DNA from: Blasia pusilla
Lineage: Eukaryota > Marchantiophyta > Marchantiopsida > Blasiales
Length of the DNA: 64,000 nt
Reading direction: 5' to 3'
NCBI GenBank assembly: GCA_050084515.1
Contig: CM114271.1
Location: forward strand, 8,246,001 to 8,310,000
The notes below the pieces were generated by a model. That model saw nothing but the letters and a program-made list of their open reading frames with translations, was not told where the DNA came from and searched no databases. The translations under genes were made by a program, and so were the position numbers. Of this stretch, positions 11,157 to 22,415 are shown piece by piece. Numbering within the stretch: position 1 is the stretch's first letter; each line of letters opens with the position of its first letter.

Positions 11157-14100
11157 CTAATCTGATTCATCATCAGATATATGTAACATCGGTGGAGACG
11201 TCTCACCAACTCTTCCTCCTCTTCCCCTAGCTCTAGTCATGTGTGTCCTACCTCCATGAGGAATAGTCCTTTCCAACTCAACATCGGCTTCTTCATCATG
11301 TGTTTCTTGTGTTGGCTATGTCGGAAACATCTCCCACTCTCTCTCTCTGAATCCAAAGAGTAACTCCTGCATTCGACGAGGGTAATCGTACGTTCAAGGA
11401 TATCCGCCTTCAATCCTTTGAGGAATATCTTGCCATAGGAGAGGTGGCAAGATCAATTCGAGTCTCCTCAAAAAAAGGTCATCCACCAATGGATTTTTAT
11501 GATGGTTTAGCACAAGTTTTCGAGTTGTGTTGAGGGCGTCTCAAAATTCTTATGGGTTCAACCCTTGAGCAAGAAGAGGTTTTCCGCCTCTCAATTTTGG
11601 AGATCAATGGCTATTCCGTGGATGAGCTCTCCTCGATCGTATATGCCAACGAAGCGGACCAATCATGCTCGCATTGCCCCATCAATCCTCTATTGATGAG
11701 GGATTTCTGCTTTAACCACCTGTTCTATGTTCACTTCGGGGTTATAATTTGATCGGGGGCTACTATGTCCCAAACTGAAAGTGAATTTTTCTTGCTCTTG
11801 GGTTTGCTTGCAATATGTGGGTGGTGCATTGCCATGTGGAGTGCAGAAAGATATGCTGAAAAGGTGATAGAGTCTTCCTAACCAAGCTTGTCTACAAGTT
11901 GGACACTTGTGAGTTAGTAGCATGGCCTTTTGAAGACAATATGGATTCCAATAACAAGCTTTACATGTGCCTGTCTTGTAGCAACCTTCTACAACAATGG
12001 GGTTGAAGCTGATGATGCATTTGGGATAGTTTTTTGGCGTGAGAGGCCCTCCTTCACTTATTGCGATTGCCTTCATCAAATTTGGAAGATCTTGCACTTG
12101 GGTGCTCGGATAAAGAGGTGTTGGTGCCAACATCGTATAGGCATAGTTCGCATCGTTTGGATCTACGACATTGTCCCATGTTGCGCGTAGAGCTGGAGGT
12201 CACAACTGCTCGATCGGTTGAAATAAGATCATATCAACCTCCTTCACGAGACGAACCTCAAGTAGAGTTGTCTTAGGGGTGAGTTCTCCCATGTTACCCC
12301 TAGCTCTCCATCGCAACAATTCATCCATCTCTTGTTGTCATCTTCCCATGATGTTCTCGTATACTCTCCTCCACTGCTCCGTGTGGTCAACCATTATAGC
12401 TCTTTACCTTCTATAGAGGTCATCTCTAACAATAGATTTGTTCAAAAATCTCTCCATCTCTCTCTTCAATCTGATGTGCTCCTCACATAGCTGTTCATAC
12501 TTCCCCCTCAAAATGTTGTATTGCGCGGCTAAATCAACATTGCGTTGGGAATTTGTTATTAAACTCTCCAATTGTGATAGACGAGATATTACCTCGCTAT
12601 TATCTTGAGCACTCTGCCCACAAAAGTTTATGGGAGGAGTATCGCTATGTACATGGCGATCAAAACTCTCCCCAGGCTCATCAAAGCTTGTACTACGACC
12701 TACATAGAGGTCATTCAAACCATCTCGTCTACCCTTTGCCCCCATTGTCACTCGCCCTTTATCTCCACTCTCATCTTGTATATCTTCTTCAACACGAAGA
12801 TTTCTTCTCTGACCATCCAAGGAAGATAATAGTATGGCTCTAAGGCTCCTTGACAATCCACCTTGTTGATAATGGCGTGATGACGCTCGTGGCAATGAAG
12901 CTTCCACTCTTGCTCGTTTAAAGTGTGGGCGCGGGGTTATATTATATTTTTCTCTTGGTCTCTTATCTCTTCTCGAATACCCCCCTTCCGTCGTCTTCAT
13001 TGTCGTGAGGGTTACGGTCTTCATGAGGTGGCAACTCCATCTTATCTTTTATCAAAATACAAAAAGAAAGGTGATTTAGAAATGATTCCAATAACAGTTA
13101 TACGATGACACACAATACATTCGTACATCAATCAAGCTTAATCATTTACAAAATTTCATAATAACTTATCCATCTTTTTGGACCTAGTCTTTCATTTCTC
13201 ATGGAAAATATCCAATCCTCAAACGGATTTACAATCACACTACCACTACTCTTGGCCTTAATCCCCAATCTACATCGTCTACACCTAATACTTTTGCATT
13301 TGCTCTAATATATGCAATAAGAAACTCTAAGCTTTTGCAATCAGAGGGATTCGGAGCTAATACCCACTTTTGAATACTTTCCAAATAATTAAATCTCACG
13401 TTCGCTTGGGCCTCCATGGTACCAAGAAGGGCAACCACAAGCTGGATGACATTTGATGCTATTGCAAGATATCTCATCTTTTCCAACTCTCCTAGATTAC
13501 CCCCCCTTCTTCAAGTTATGGCATGCTCGCAGCTTGTTTTCGAGGTGTCCATCATTCCAATATGAAAAAAAAAGCACGCGGTGGATCCTCAATCAACCTT
13601 CCCACCATGCCAACAACACCGCGATGTAAAATACTCGCAAATAACTCCTACGCATCATCGATTTCCTGGATCCTGATCGAGATGATTCCTTCTAAACCTT
13701 CATGCAATAGTACATTTCTTCCCTAAAGCCATGGATTCCGTTTATTTTACAACGGTACACAATTTCGTGTAAACCGATTTCCACGATATCGCTCGAGTCA
13801 TGTCCTACTACCACATTCTTATAAAAAAATCAATGTTATTGCACATGGAACGGTCAATGTTAGCCCTAGAGAAGTATTACCTCCCTTCAAAAGACGTTGA
13901 ACACATCTTAACTCTATACAAAATCTTTCTAGTAGAGCCGACTCTACAGCATTGTGCTTCTCATCCTTACATGTCTTGAGATTGACGTACGCTCTCCAGG
14001 TTAACGCCTTGTTGGGCACAAAGTTTAGTCAACCTATCAGCCTCCGCGGCATCCATTTCCTAGTCAAATGCCTTTGCCACTCTATTGTAAAATCTCTACA

Positions 14101-14306
14101 ATTCCAAGGTGTAGTCATGGAAACCATCCATACCCCTCGAAACGTAGGATTGTCTCTTATCTAAAAAAAGCTCAAAAAATCAATCTAACCATGCCTCTCT
14201 TCCGGCTATATAGAAATCATTCCTTGAATTTGCTCTTTGCCTCTTGGCACCAACATTGGACTCATTTTGGTTCTCTCGCTCTCGATGATCCAGCCCCACT
14301 AGACAT
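11157..14306 (-). pseudogene. Unrecognised degraded protein-coding unit with Cys-rich module
   Basis: A long minus-strand coding relic begins at an ATG at 14304-14306 (N-terminus MSSGAGSSRAREPK) and ends at a TAG at 11157-11159. The middle segments 13486-13235, 13024-12404 and 12133-11690 all share one frame, interrupted by only a few stops. The outer parts need frameshifts. Visible parts in order: a Ser/Gly-rich N-terminus; a helical segment with EMDAAEADRLTKLCAQQG; a hydrophobic helix near 13480; an Arg-rich, charged region; a coiled-coil-like stretch near 12560-12430; a Cys module with CKAC followed 17 residues later by CPTC near 12020-11960; and an acidic end SDDESD. No transposase, RT or integrase motif is seen. 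It resembles transposon cargo or an unnamed plant repeat protein more than a host gene, but I cannot assign a family. Confidence 0.5.
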
Positions 14307-14459
14307 TTCTCTCGGGTGAAGAAGATAATAAAATATTATAAAAATACAAGGGAAAGAAATGTACGAGTTGAGATAAGTAAATACCGAAAAGATAATGACG
14401 CAAGATGCTAAAATAATGGCTGAGAATGTATGGACGCGTGAATGATGGAACGTTGGTCT

Positions 14460-14920
14460 AAGTTTAGGGTTGGGCACTCAAAGGGAATAGGTAGATATCG
14501 GCGTGTTTAGATAAGGTTCCTTGATCACCTCCACATCCCTGATGTGCTAAGGAGAACCAATGAAACAAATCAAAACACTCGGGTCTATAAATTGGAAATC
14601 TCAGAATCACCAAAAAAAATTAGTGGAAAAAGAGATTTCCACACTCACAAACTCTCACCTAATATGGAGTCAATTGAAGTTCCTTTAGGATGCAACAAGG
14701 AGGGCAAATATCCAAGTTGGTCCCAAATAAAATCCAAGTATCCCCTAAAGGCAACCAAGGGATTTCTCCAAAATTCCTAGTAATATTGAAAGCCCTTAGC
14801 TCTCAAGGCATCATAGAAATCCTAATCCAAAATGTCACCAAAAAATTGATAAAACATAAAAATAGAGATAATTAGGTAAATTAGCCCTAAATCCCCTCAT
14901 ATACGCATTTTGGGGGCCCT
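14460..14920 (+). repeat. Dispersed repeat, copy 1 (matches 19235-19710)
   Basis: This stretch shares a collinear series of words with 19235-19710, including CACCTCCACATCCCT, CACACTCAC, CTCTCACCTAA, GGATTTCTCCAAAATTCCTA and GAAAGCCCTTAGCTCT, in the same order, orientation and spacing. Similarity fades near 14920, at the start of the GC-rich segment. The two copies are about 4.8 kb apart in direct orientation. They could be remnants of the LTRs of one old element or two members of a dispersed family. Divergence is too high to decide. Confidence 0.7.
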
Positions 14921-15880
14921 TTGTGGGCCCTTTCCTTATGGGTTTTACCCAAAAGGGGAAGGAAGGGGGAAGGGGAGGGGAGAGGGTGGGACCAATTTTG
15001 AACTTGGCCCCAACCACTCCCAAGCCACCATGTGTCCCCGTGGGGGTTTGCGAGACGCAGCCGCCATGCGAGTGCCACGTGGGCACCGTCGATTGGGCCG
15101 ATGATGGCGGGCTACGGTGGAACCAACGGTCGGTAGGCTACGGCGGGTGGCGCCATATGGCGCATCTCAATTTTCAAAGGTCTGCGTAGGCTACGGCGGG
15201 CAGGCCAATGGGGGGAGGGGCGGCGGGCTCGTGGGCCGTGGGGGTGGGGGTTGCGCGGGGGTCCTTGGCATACATGCGAGCGGGCGGGCGAGGGGGTGGG
15301 GGGCGGGGGTCCTAGTCCCGCATGGGAGGGGGGCGCACGGCCGGCTCACATGCAAGCTTTGTCGCGGACTGTATGCAATACCTAAGGCCTATATGCGGGC
15401 TTTGTCGCGGGCCCTAGAGCTTGCATGCGGGCTAGGGCTCGAGGCAACGAATAAGAGGGCGCGACGCGGGCCTGACCAAAAAATGAGCACGTCGGACATG
15501 ATGCGCACTGGTCGGGCAAGGGTGGAATGCTCATTGTGTGCAAGCAATGCGGGCTCATGGAGCTCGCATCCGGTCCTGCACGGACATGGAATTTTTTGGC
15601 GTGCAACCTTGGGCTCAGTGCGTCAAGCAGGGTTGTGGTTAGAAAGACAAAGGGTCAGCTGGGGTGGCAGGGTGGGGCTAGCGACCGCATGATACAACAA
15701 TAAATTGGCAGGAAGGCCGCTTGACCACGTAGCGTGCTCACCACCTTGCTTTTCTCTATAACTACAAACACCCCCTAACAATTCAGATCTACACTTAGAA
15801 TTGCCCAACTTGTTTTGATAACCCTTGGCTCCTTAGAAATAGGTCAACTCTCATGTAATAAGATATTACCCAAGCATCGG
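14921..15880. other. GC-rich segment without a credible gene
   Basis: Base composition changes abruptly here compared with both flanks. Open frames of up to 191 codons exist on the plus strand (15117-15692), but they are Gly/Arg/Ala-rich and repetitive, as expected of stop-poor GC-rich DNA. No domain is recognisable. The words GCGGGC and CATGCGGGC recur, suggesting a locally duplicated GC-rich tract. I treat it as non-coding. Confidence 0.5.
15239..15330 (+). other. G-run cluster, candidate G-quadruplex
   Basis: The plus strand holds many runs of three to six G separated by one to four bases, most densely at 15282-15309 (GGGCGGGCGAGGGGG and following runs) and at about 15239-15261. Four or more runs with short loops meet the usual sequence definition of an intramolecular G-quadruplex. 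Whether it folds in vivo cannot be told from sequence. Confidence 0.6.
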
Positions 15881-15883
15881 TCA

Positions 15884-16060
15884 TGTCCTTTAGGATAGAT
15901 CACCAAGATCTAGTAGAGAGCCTTTTCGGGTAGTGGAGGACAGCCTCAAGAGGTCGAAGATGACCTGCTGAGGCCACGCGTAACTTGAGACAGCAGGTAT
16001 CCGCTTCGTTTCGGCTCATTTGGAGTCATATAGAGAAACTTATTATTTTTGGTAAGTTCA
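15884..16060 (+). repeat. LTR family 2 fragment (5' end)
   Basis: Begins TGTCCTTTAGGATAGATC and matches the first about 175 bp of the solo LTR at 40301-41172, including TAGTGGAGGACAG, GATGACCT and the TTCGTTTCGGCTCATTTGGAG box. It lies head to head with the reversed family 2 copy at 16141-18312, so the two form an inverted repeat around a short spacer. Confidence 0.75.
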
Positions 16061-16562
16061 AATAATAAGCTATTAAGTTAGTCAAATGTTAAGTCAAATA
16101 AGTTTCTCCATTTGACCTTCCACAAAAAAATGACTGTGATTGTCGTGCAGGCCACGTCCTTCATTCTTACAAAAATTTTGGCAGCACTACAAAATTTTTG
16201 GCAGCGGTGATTTCTCCCAAAGAAAATCTCAAACCTATAAAAACACAAACCAAAGAGGTACACGATGTTGTCAAAAGCACGAGCCTCGAGCAATCTGCCC
16301 CCATACTCAATCTCTACCAAAAATTGGGCAGTGCTTCCGCGCATCACTCTTTCATACAAATGATCAGTAGACAAACATCTAAAAAAAATGAATCGTGCTC
16401 TCGTAACCACTCCCATAAGCTACTGAAACAAGAAATACGGTCCCCAACGTGCACAACAATGAGGTCCCGCATTGTAAAGCTCTCAATCTCTCATTTCTAC
16501 CTTTGTAAATCAAGTAACACTCTCATAACAAAGTCTCTCCATGATGCACACAACTCTCTCTC

Positions 16563-17630
16563 TGTTGTGCGCATACTCTCCTTGAACATAAATCTTTAGT
16601 GTTGCAGAAGCATGCGTTGAGTATGACACGCTCTCAATCCTGATCTGCACCCAAACACACACTCATGTTAGTCGGGTTTAGGCTAATCAACATTCTAACT
16701 CCCCGAGTTCTCAACTCGGCCTCTCATCAAGCTTAACCTTACTAGTTTTGCGGTTTACATCACAAAAAAGTCTTTCAAGACTTGGGACATACTTTTTGGT
16801 CAGTTCAAGAACCTCAAACGGCGTTTGTATGCCTGGCGGTCCCAATTGTCTAATGACATCCACTGATTCCCTAACCGCGACTCACGAAAATGAGTCACGC
16901 ATTGGAAACCAAGTGTGGCTTACAAAATACAATCCCTTGGATGAAGTTTTGGTTTTGAGTTCCAACGCCAAACTCTGAAATCCACTCCCTTAGATCACGT
17001 TTGGGTTTTGAGTTGGAACGCCAAACTCTCATTCCATTGCGTGCCCTTGAGACATTGTTTGATGCTCAAAGTGGGGTTTGGGTTCCAAGAATCCCTGGAG
17101 ACACTCCCCTGTACTAGTACTTATGAGGATCTCTTCCCTCCCCTAACTTTAGGGAAAGACATTTGGGCCCCTTATTTTGGCCCTCAAACCAACTCCTCTT
17201 ACATTCATTTTTGGAAAATATCTCAAGCTTTGCTTCAGAATTTTCAAGATCTTTGGTGCGTTGTAATTGTCTTGGCATAATCTTTCCTACGCCGCCTATT
17301 TTTTCCTAGACGCATCTTAGGACTAAACGTTATGGTCCGAAACACAATCAAAATCCCCAAATGCTAGTCGCATTCCAAATCTGGTTCTCACCTCTCTGGC
17401 AACCAACCTTCCTAGACTCAAATCATCTAAAGTCTTGGTTCAAATTTGGTCCAAGTTTCATGGTCACGACCATAAACGCATGGAACGCACAAACTCTATC
17501 GTTCGTTTTGTCTCTTGGAGTTTTCCAAGAGACCTCTCCGAAGCGCAATCATCGTAGCGTGAGCTCACTAGAGTTTATAAATTTTTCTTGGCGTATGTTT
17601 GGTGCTCGTTTGGTTATGAGGGTCACAACA
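16563..17630 (-). repeat. Solo LTR of family 1, reverse orientation
   Basis: Read on the minus strand this starts TGTTGTGACCCTCATAACC and ends GGCATGCGCACAACA-like at 16563. It matches the solo LTR 43274-44275 and the chromovirus 5' LTR 54188-55151 over its whole length, for example the GAGTTCTCAACTCGGC and TTCAAGACTTGG words. There is no primer-binding site or gag next to it, so it is a solo LTR. It sits inside a family 2 LTR, which dates it as the younger insertion of the two. Flanking 5-mers do not match convincingly because one flank lies in CT repeats. Confidence 0.8.
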
Positions 17631-17636
17631 CATCCA

Positions 17637-17749
<113 letters not shown>

Positions 17750-18312
17750 GTCAAACCAAACCCACTCTCCTAAAGAGAGAACTGGGTAACACACACAAGG
17801 CAAGGAGGACCATAGCCCCTCCGCCTATGCGAAGAGGTTTAAAAAAGGAAGAAAGAGCTCCCAATATCTCTCTCTTTGGGTATACCTCCTTCCCTCTCCC
17901 AAGCTCTCTCCATAGTGACCTATACTCATAGTTCACCTCTTTAGCTCTTGATATGCTATAGGAGGCCAAAGGCCACTTCCCAAAGTGGGAATCAACTATG
18001 CTAAAAATGGTAAATTACCTAAAATACTAAGATTCTATATAAAGCTCCAAATGAACCCAAAAAAAAGGAAGTTGCGGCTCTCTCAAGTTACCCGTGGCTT
18101 CAGCAGGTCATCCTTGACCTCTTGAGGCTATCCTCAAGTATTCTCAAAGAAGCTCTACTAGATCTTGCGGATCTATCCTAAAAGACGTTATATTGTTCTC
18201 TCTCAAGTTACATGAGGCCTCTGCAAGTCATCCTGGATCTCTTGATCTTGTCCTTCAATATCCTTAAACAGGCTCTACCAAAACTTGTCAATATTTCCTC
18301 AAAGACGTGGCA

Positions 18313-18946
18313 AACAAGGAAAGAGAGGGTTCCTTCAACACTTTCTAAATTCCTACACCTGAGATATCTAATTTTGTTGCTCCTCGATCACAAAATGGCC
18401 GTAAATTGAGCCTTGAGATAGAGCAACTACCCATTTTTGCTATCTTTTTGAATTCTTGTACCCGCACCATATTTCTCAAATATGCTTGCAACATTCATTT
18501 AGGATGAACGCAACTAGGTGGATGTAGATGAAACTCAACGAGAGGGAGGAAATACACGCGAAGGAAGGAAAGCAAGAATGGACATGGTAAGGAGGCAATG
18601 TACATAATGAGGCCACAAAGGAAAGGAGGGAATTAAATGGAAAGAAGAAATAAAAAAAGAAATAGGAAGGAAAAAGGAGCAAAAACGATGACCTCTATGT
18701 TTGGACCTTTTTCTAAGTACCACATTAGCACTTCTCATGCCAACTCACCATTGGCCTTTCCAAGAATAATTCCACTAGTGGTGAGTCATGAATAATATAA
18801 CTAGGAGGTAGGCGAGATATGACTACCTCCTATTTTTATATTAAAATGAAAATTTATTAATATAATTCTTATACATTTTTATAATAAATGGTTCCTATGA
18901 TTTAGATGAAAATCTTGTCATTTCTGTATGACTCTAAGTTGATAAT
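18313..18946. other. AT-rich spacer, no gene seen
   Basis: No domain-bearing frame. Short purine-rich and pyrimidine-rich stretches (18590-18680) give frames of about 65 codons with low complexity, which I do not regard as genes. Confidence 0.6.
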
Positions 18947-19000
18947 ATATAACTCAATTTTGAGTGAAATTTGCATATTTCACTCAAAATTGAGTTATAT
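18947..19000. repeat. Perfect 24-bp inverted repeat with 6-nt loop
   Basis: The left arm (18947-18970) and right arm (18977-19000) are exact reverse complements over 24 bp, with the loop TTGCAT between them. The core of the arm is AACTCAATTTTGAGTGAAAT. The stem is itself partly palindromic (CTCAATTTTGAG). It could be a tiny fold-back element, a recent MITE-like remnant or a replication-slippage product. No longer flanking complementarity is seen. Confidence 0.9.
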
Positions 19001-19234
19001 TATACCATCCTTGTAGACTCGACCCCATTAAACAAATTTCTTGGAGGAAAATCTATTTCAAAAGGAAACATTAAGGTGGGATAAAGAGGGGATTTTTTTT
19101 TGCAAAACTAAAAAGAAAAATGACTTTGTAGGTCAAAATCCTTGGGTGAAGATTGGGAAGTACCAAAAAAAGAGAGATTTTTTATTCTATCATAATGGTT
19201 GCAAGTAAACACATGTGAAGGATGGAATATAGGG
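19001..19234. other. AT-rich spacer
   Basis: Nothing recognised. The stretch separates the hairpin from the second copy of the dispersed repeat. Confidence 0.6.
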
Positions 19235-19710
19235 TTTATATGTATTTGAGGGTTTAGCACTTAAAGGGAAGAAATGCACATTCATATACGTTTCCTTGAC
19301 CACCTCCACATCCCTACTTTGCTAAGTAATGTTAATGAAACAAATATAAATTTGAGATGATGAAAAAAATCTCAAAATCACTAGAGAAATTCGTTGACAC
19401 AAAAGAATTCCACACTCACCACCTCTCACCTAAAGAGAATGAGTTAGAGTTTGTTTAAGACACAAAAAAGTAGAGCAAATATCCGAGTCGATCACCAAAA
19501 AATTTTAAAAATTCCTAAATGCACACTAAGGATTTCCTCAAAATTCCTAATAATTGTGAAAGCCTGAAGCTCTAAAGGTATCAAAAGAAATTTAAGGCCT
19601 AATCCAACAACTAATCATGGACTCAACAAGAAATAAAATTAAAAAATGTATAAGTGGATTTAATTAAGGTAAAATTAGAGCTTAATTTCATTTTGGGGCA
19701 CACTTGTAAA
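19235..19710 (+). repeat. Dispersed repeat, copy 2 (matches 14460-14920)
   Basis: Collinear with 14460-14920 in direct orientation. Shared words include CACCTCCACATCCCT, TTCCACACTCAC, CTCTCACCTAAAG and GGATTTCCTCAAAATTCCTA. It ends about 230 bp before the integrase remnant on the same strand. It could be the remnant of a flanking LTR or an independent repeat. Confidence 0.7.
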
Positions 19711-19938
19711 GTGTTATGTACAAGTGAATGGAAAAGGTGATCCTTTTGTCGAAAAGTAGGAAGTCCGTTCCCAAGAGATCAGTGTTTCTCTAAAAGAGAA
19801 GAGATATTTTGTTAAGACTTTTGTGCGCCCCTTCATAAGTGGCTCCCATGTGTGTTAGATACTTTTGGGACTCTAGTTAGGTGAGTAGAAGGAGCTAGAA
19901 CAACAATCTGCAATTTAAATGGGATCATTGGTGCTATT

Positions 19939-20385
19939 TTGACCAAGATGGTGGTAGCTCACAAATCAGATTGGGATAGGAAATTAGCTTCAGCTGTTCA
20001 TGCTTACAACAGAGCTGAGAATAGTACAACAGGGAAAAGTCCCTACTTCTTGGTGTATGGGCAGAACCCACTCTCGGTAGTAGAGTTGGAGTTGAAGGAT
20101 GATCATACTCTAGAAGAGCACTTCCAACCTGAAGGTGGCATGGATAGCATATTGGATATGGTTTATGCACTAAAGGAGGAGAGAGAGGCAGCATTTGGAG
20201 AAGATCAAGGCAGTCCAGCAACAAAGGAAGATGAGGTTTGATAACCGAATCAAGCATGATCCAGTGAAGGATGGGGACCTGGGGCTGACGTATGACAGTC
20301 GACACCAAAAGTTTCCGGGAAAGCTGCACATTCGCTGTCTTGGACCTTATCAGAGCTCGAAGCTATGGTGGCCAATATAGAGGAG
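19939..20385 (+). pseudogene. Ty3/Gypsy integrase C-terminal remnant
   Basis: The first frame (19939-20241) reads through an integrase C-terminal part with WDRKLASAVHAYN and GKSPYFLVYGQNP. The next frame (20195-20380) continues with DSRHQKFPGKLHIRCLGPY. Both motifs mark the end of Gypsy integrases of the TAT/Athila type (LxYDxRxxKFPGKLxxRWxGPY). A frameshift separates them near 20220. The catalytic core, RNase H and RT are absent upstream, so this is a 5'-truncated pol relic. It is followed on the same strand by an LTR-like region and then a gag, an order (integrase, LTR, gag) expected where two elements share one LTR after recombination. Confidence 0.8.
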
Positions 20386-22415
20386 AGAATCAGGTGTTGA
20401 CAATTGGAGCATGGCTAATCGGTTTGGTGATTTAAAGGGCTCGTTGGAAAGGTCTTTGGATGCTCTTCAAGATGATACAATCGAATCAAGACATTGGATG
20501 CTGGGCTATAATTCTCAAGGTAGATTAGAAAGGCAAGGAGTATGGATTTTTGGAAAATAGGAGGGCAGGCTATTCGAGGGCTGCTACCTAGAACACTAGT
20601 TGGCCAAATCTAGATCTGATTGATGGTATGGCTTCGCCTTGAGATGCTCTATACTATGGAGGTCACCCAGAAGAGTTTCCAGCAAGTAATGAGGAGCATA
20701 GGATACTCAACGAGGGCTGAGATCGAATGCTTGAACTCTGGTGGGCTAGAAGCTTACTCATGGAATCCTAGAGGACCTCATTTGAAGGCCAGAAAGCTTG
20801 AGAATCCAAGGGAGAGATTTATGGAGCTCAGAGGATCCAAGGAGTGATTTGTGCAGGTGGAGCTAAGTGGAGGTGTGAACTGAAGGCAGGGCTCGAATCA
20901 GCTTGAGAAAAGGCAAGCATGGGAAGAATGTAAAGGTATATCTTACCTTCAAGCATGTCCAAGAGACAAGTTGAGCCTATGCCATCAAAGCTGCTCCAGA
21001 GACTTTAGTTAGGACAAGTTCAGAAGTAGATGAGGTAGAAATTTCAGGCAGTAGATGCCTTGGAGTAGATGCTTAGGGGGAGGTAGATTTGTAGGAAGGT
21101 AGGAAACCAGAATGCTAGAGAAGCCCAAGTGGGTAGAGGGCTCTCAACTTCACTTATAAAGACTGAGTTTGGTTTAGTTGAAGGGGGCATACATGCTGTT
21201 GGCTAGTAGACACTCGATCTCTTGAGCCAAGCTAACCAGCAGAGTATGTGCTCCTAGATCTAGGTAGTGTGTAGTGTGCTTGAAGGGGGCTGAGACTAAG
21301 AAGGTCTCCCATGTACTCGATGACTTTGTGATACAGAGAAACTAGCCCTGTGAAATGATTTCACCCCACTGCCCTGTATCTGAGTTTGTGCATGATTGAG
21401 TGATGAGTTGGGGGGGGCTTGATGAAGTGAGATTCTTGGAGCTGGTTCAACTAATCATTCAAACGTGTAGTGAGTGGACAAGAGGCTATACCAGTAGAGG
21501 AGAGGCAAGCTTGGGTTCCAAGATTGTGCTCCTCCAAAGGTGTGTTTTGAAAGCTTGTTGTTCTACCCACCTGAGTATGGCCTTTGACACCAATCACTGA
21601 TTACTTCCAGGGTGTGACAACCTAGACTTCCAGGTCTGGTAAGTGATAAGAGATTAGTGAGTGGAGAAAGAGGGTCATGCTTGAGCTTCCCTATAGGTAG
21701 AAGACCATAGGCTCAGCCTATTAAGTCTCCTACTACCTGAACAAGGAGGGAGAACAAAGGACCAGCAAGATAAGAGGAGAAGAAGAAGGGACGTGGGTGT
21801 TGGTTTGAGCAAATAGAGAGTTGCTCCCCTTTCAGGCTACCCTGGGGGTGGATGATTATACTAGACAGCGTATTGGATGGCCTTATGTTGTTTAGTAGTC
21901 TCTAGTTGTGAGCCTTGAGTAGGCGTGCTGGTTGAATTTCCATTGAGCACTCTATCTAAGGACTCAAAACTACACCCAAACTCTCACTGGATACTCGGTG
22001 AGGAGAAAAAGGTGATTGCACTACCTGATCAGTGAGGAGTTGGGTGTACTTTAGAGGATTTCCTTGGTACATTCCAAGGCAGCACATTGGAGGACCTTAT
22101 GCTGCCCTGGTCATTCTTGACTGTGATTTCTAAGTGGGGTGTGCTTGTTGAGTTCCACTGACCACTCCACTCAAAGCACTCAAGAGAATGGAAGGAGTTT
22201 TGGTTAGTGGGGTGAGGACAGGATTGTGATACTGAAGTGGAGAGGGTTTCTCCAGCCTCTTAAGGTAAAGAGGTGGGGTTTACAGCTGTTAAGGAGTACA
22301 TCATAGCATTCTGACCTTTTGATCTGGCCCTAAGCTCATACATGGGACCGAATTGGTGGAACTAGCAATATTTTCACCTGGGTTGTGTGTTGGCCATGTA
22401 TTACCTGCTAAGACA
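20386..22415 (+). repeat. Post-integrase region and probable LTR of a plus-strand Gypsy element
   Basis: No coding domain is visible over about 2 kb. A purine-rich TTGAAGGGGGCATACATG at about 21179 is a candidate polypurine tract. The right end, ATGTATTACCTGCTAAGACA at 22396-22415, is the same 20 bp that precedes the primer-binding site at 25385, so it very probably marks the end of an LTR. The exact LTR start is not resolved. A diverged internal duplication lies at about 21860-21970 and 22080-22200 (both with TTGGA-GACCTTATG and GAGCACTC-type words). Confidence 0.45.

Noticed and set aside
15117-15692. 191-codon Gly/Arg-rich ORF
   Set aside because: Stop-poor GC-rich DNA with no domain, and other frames are also open.
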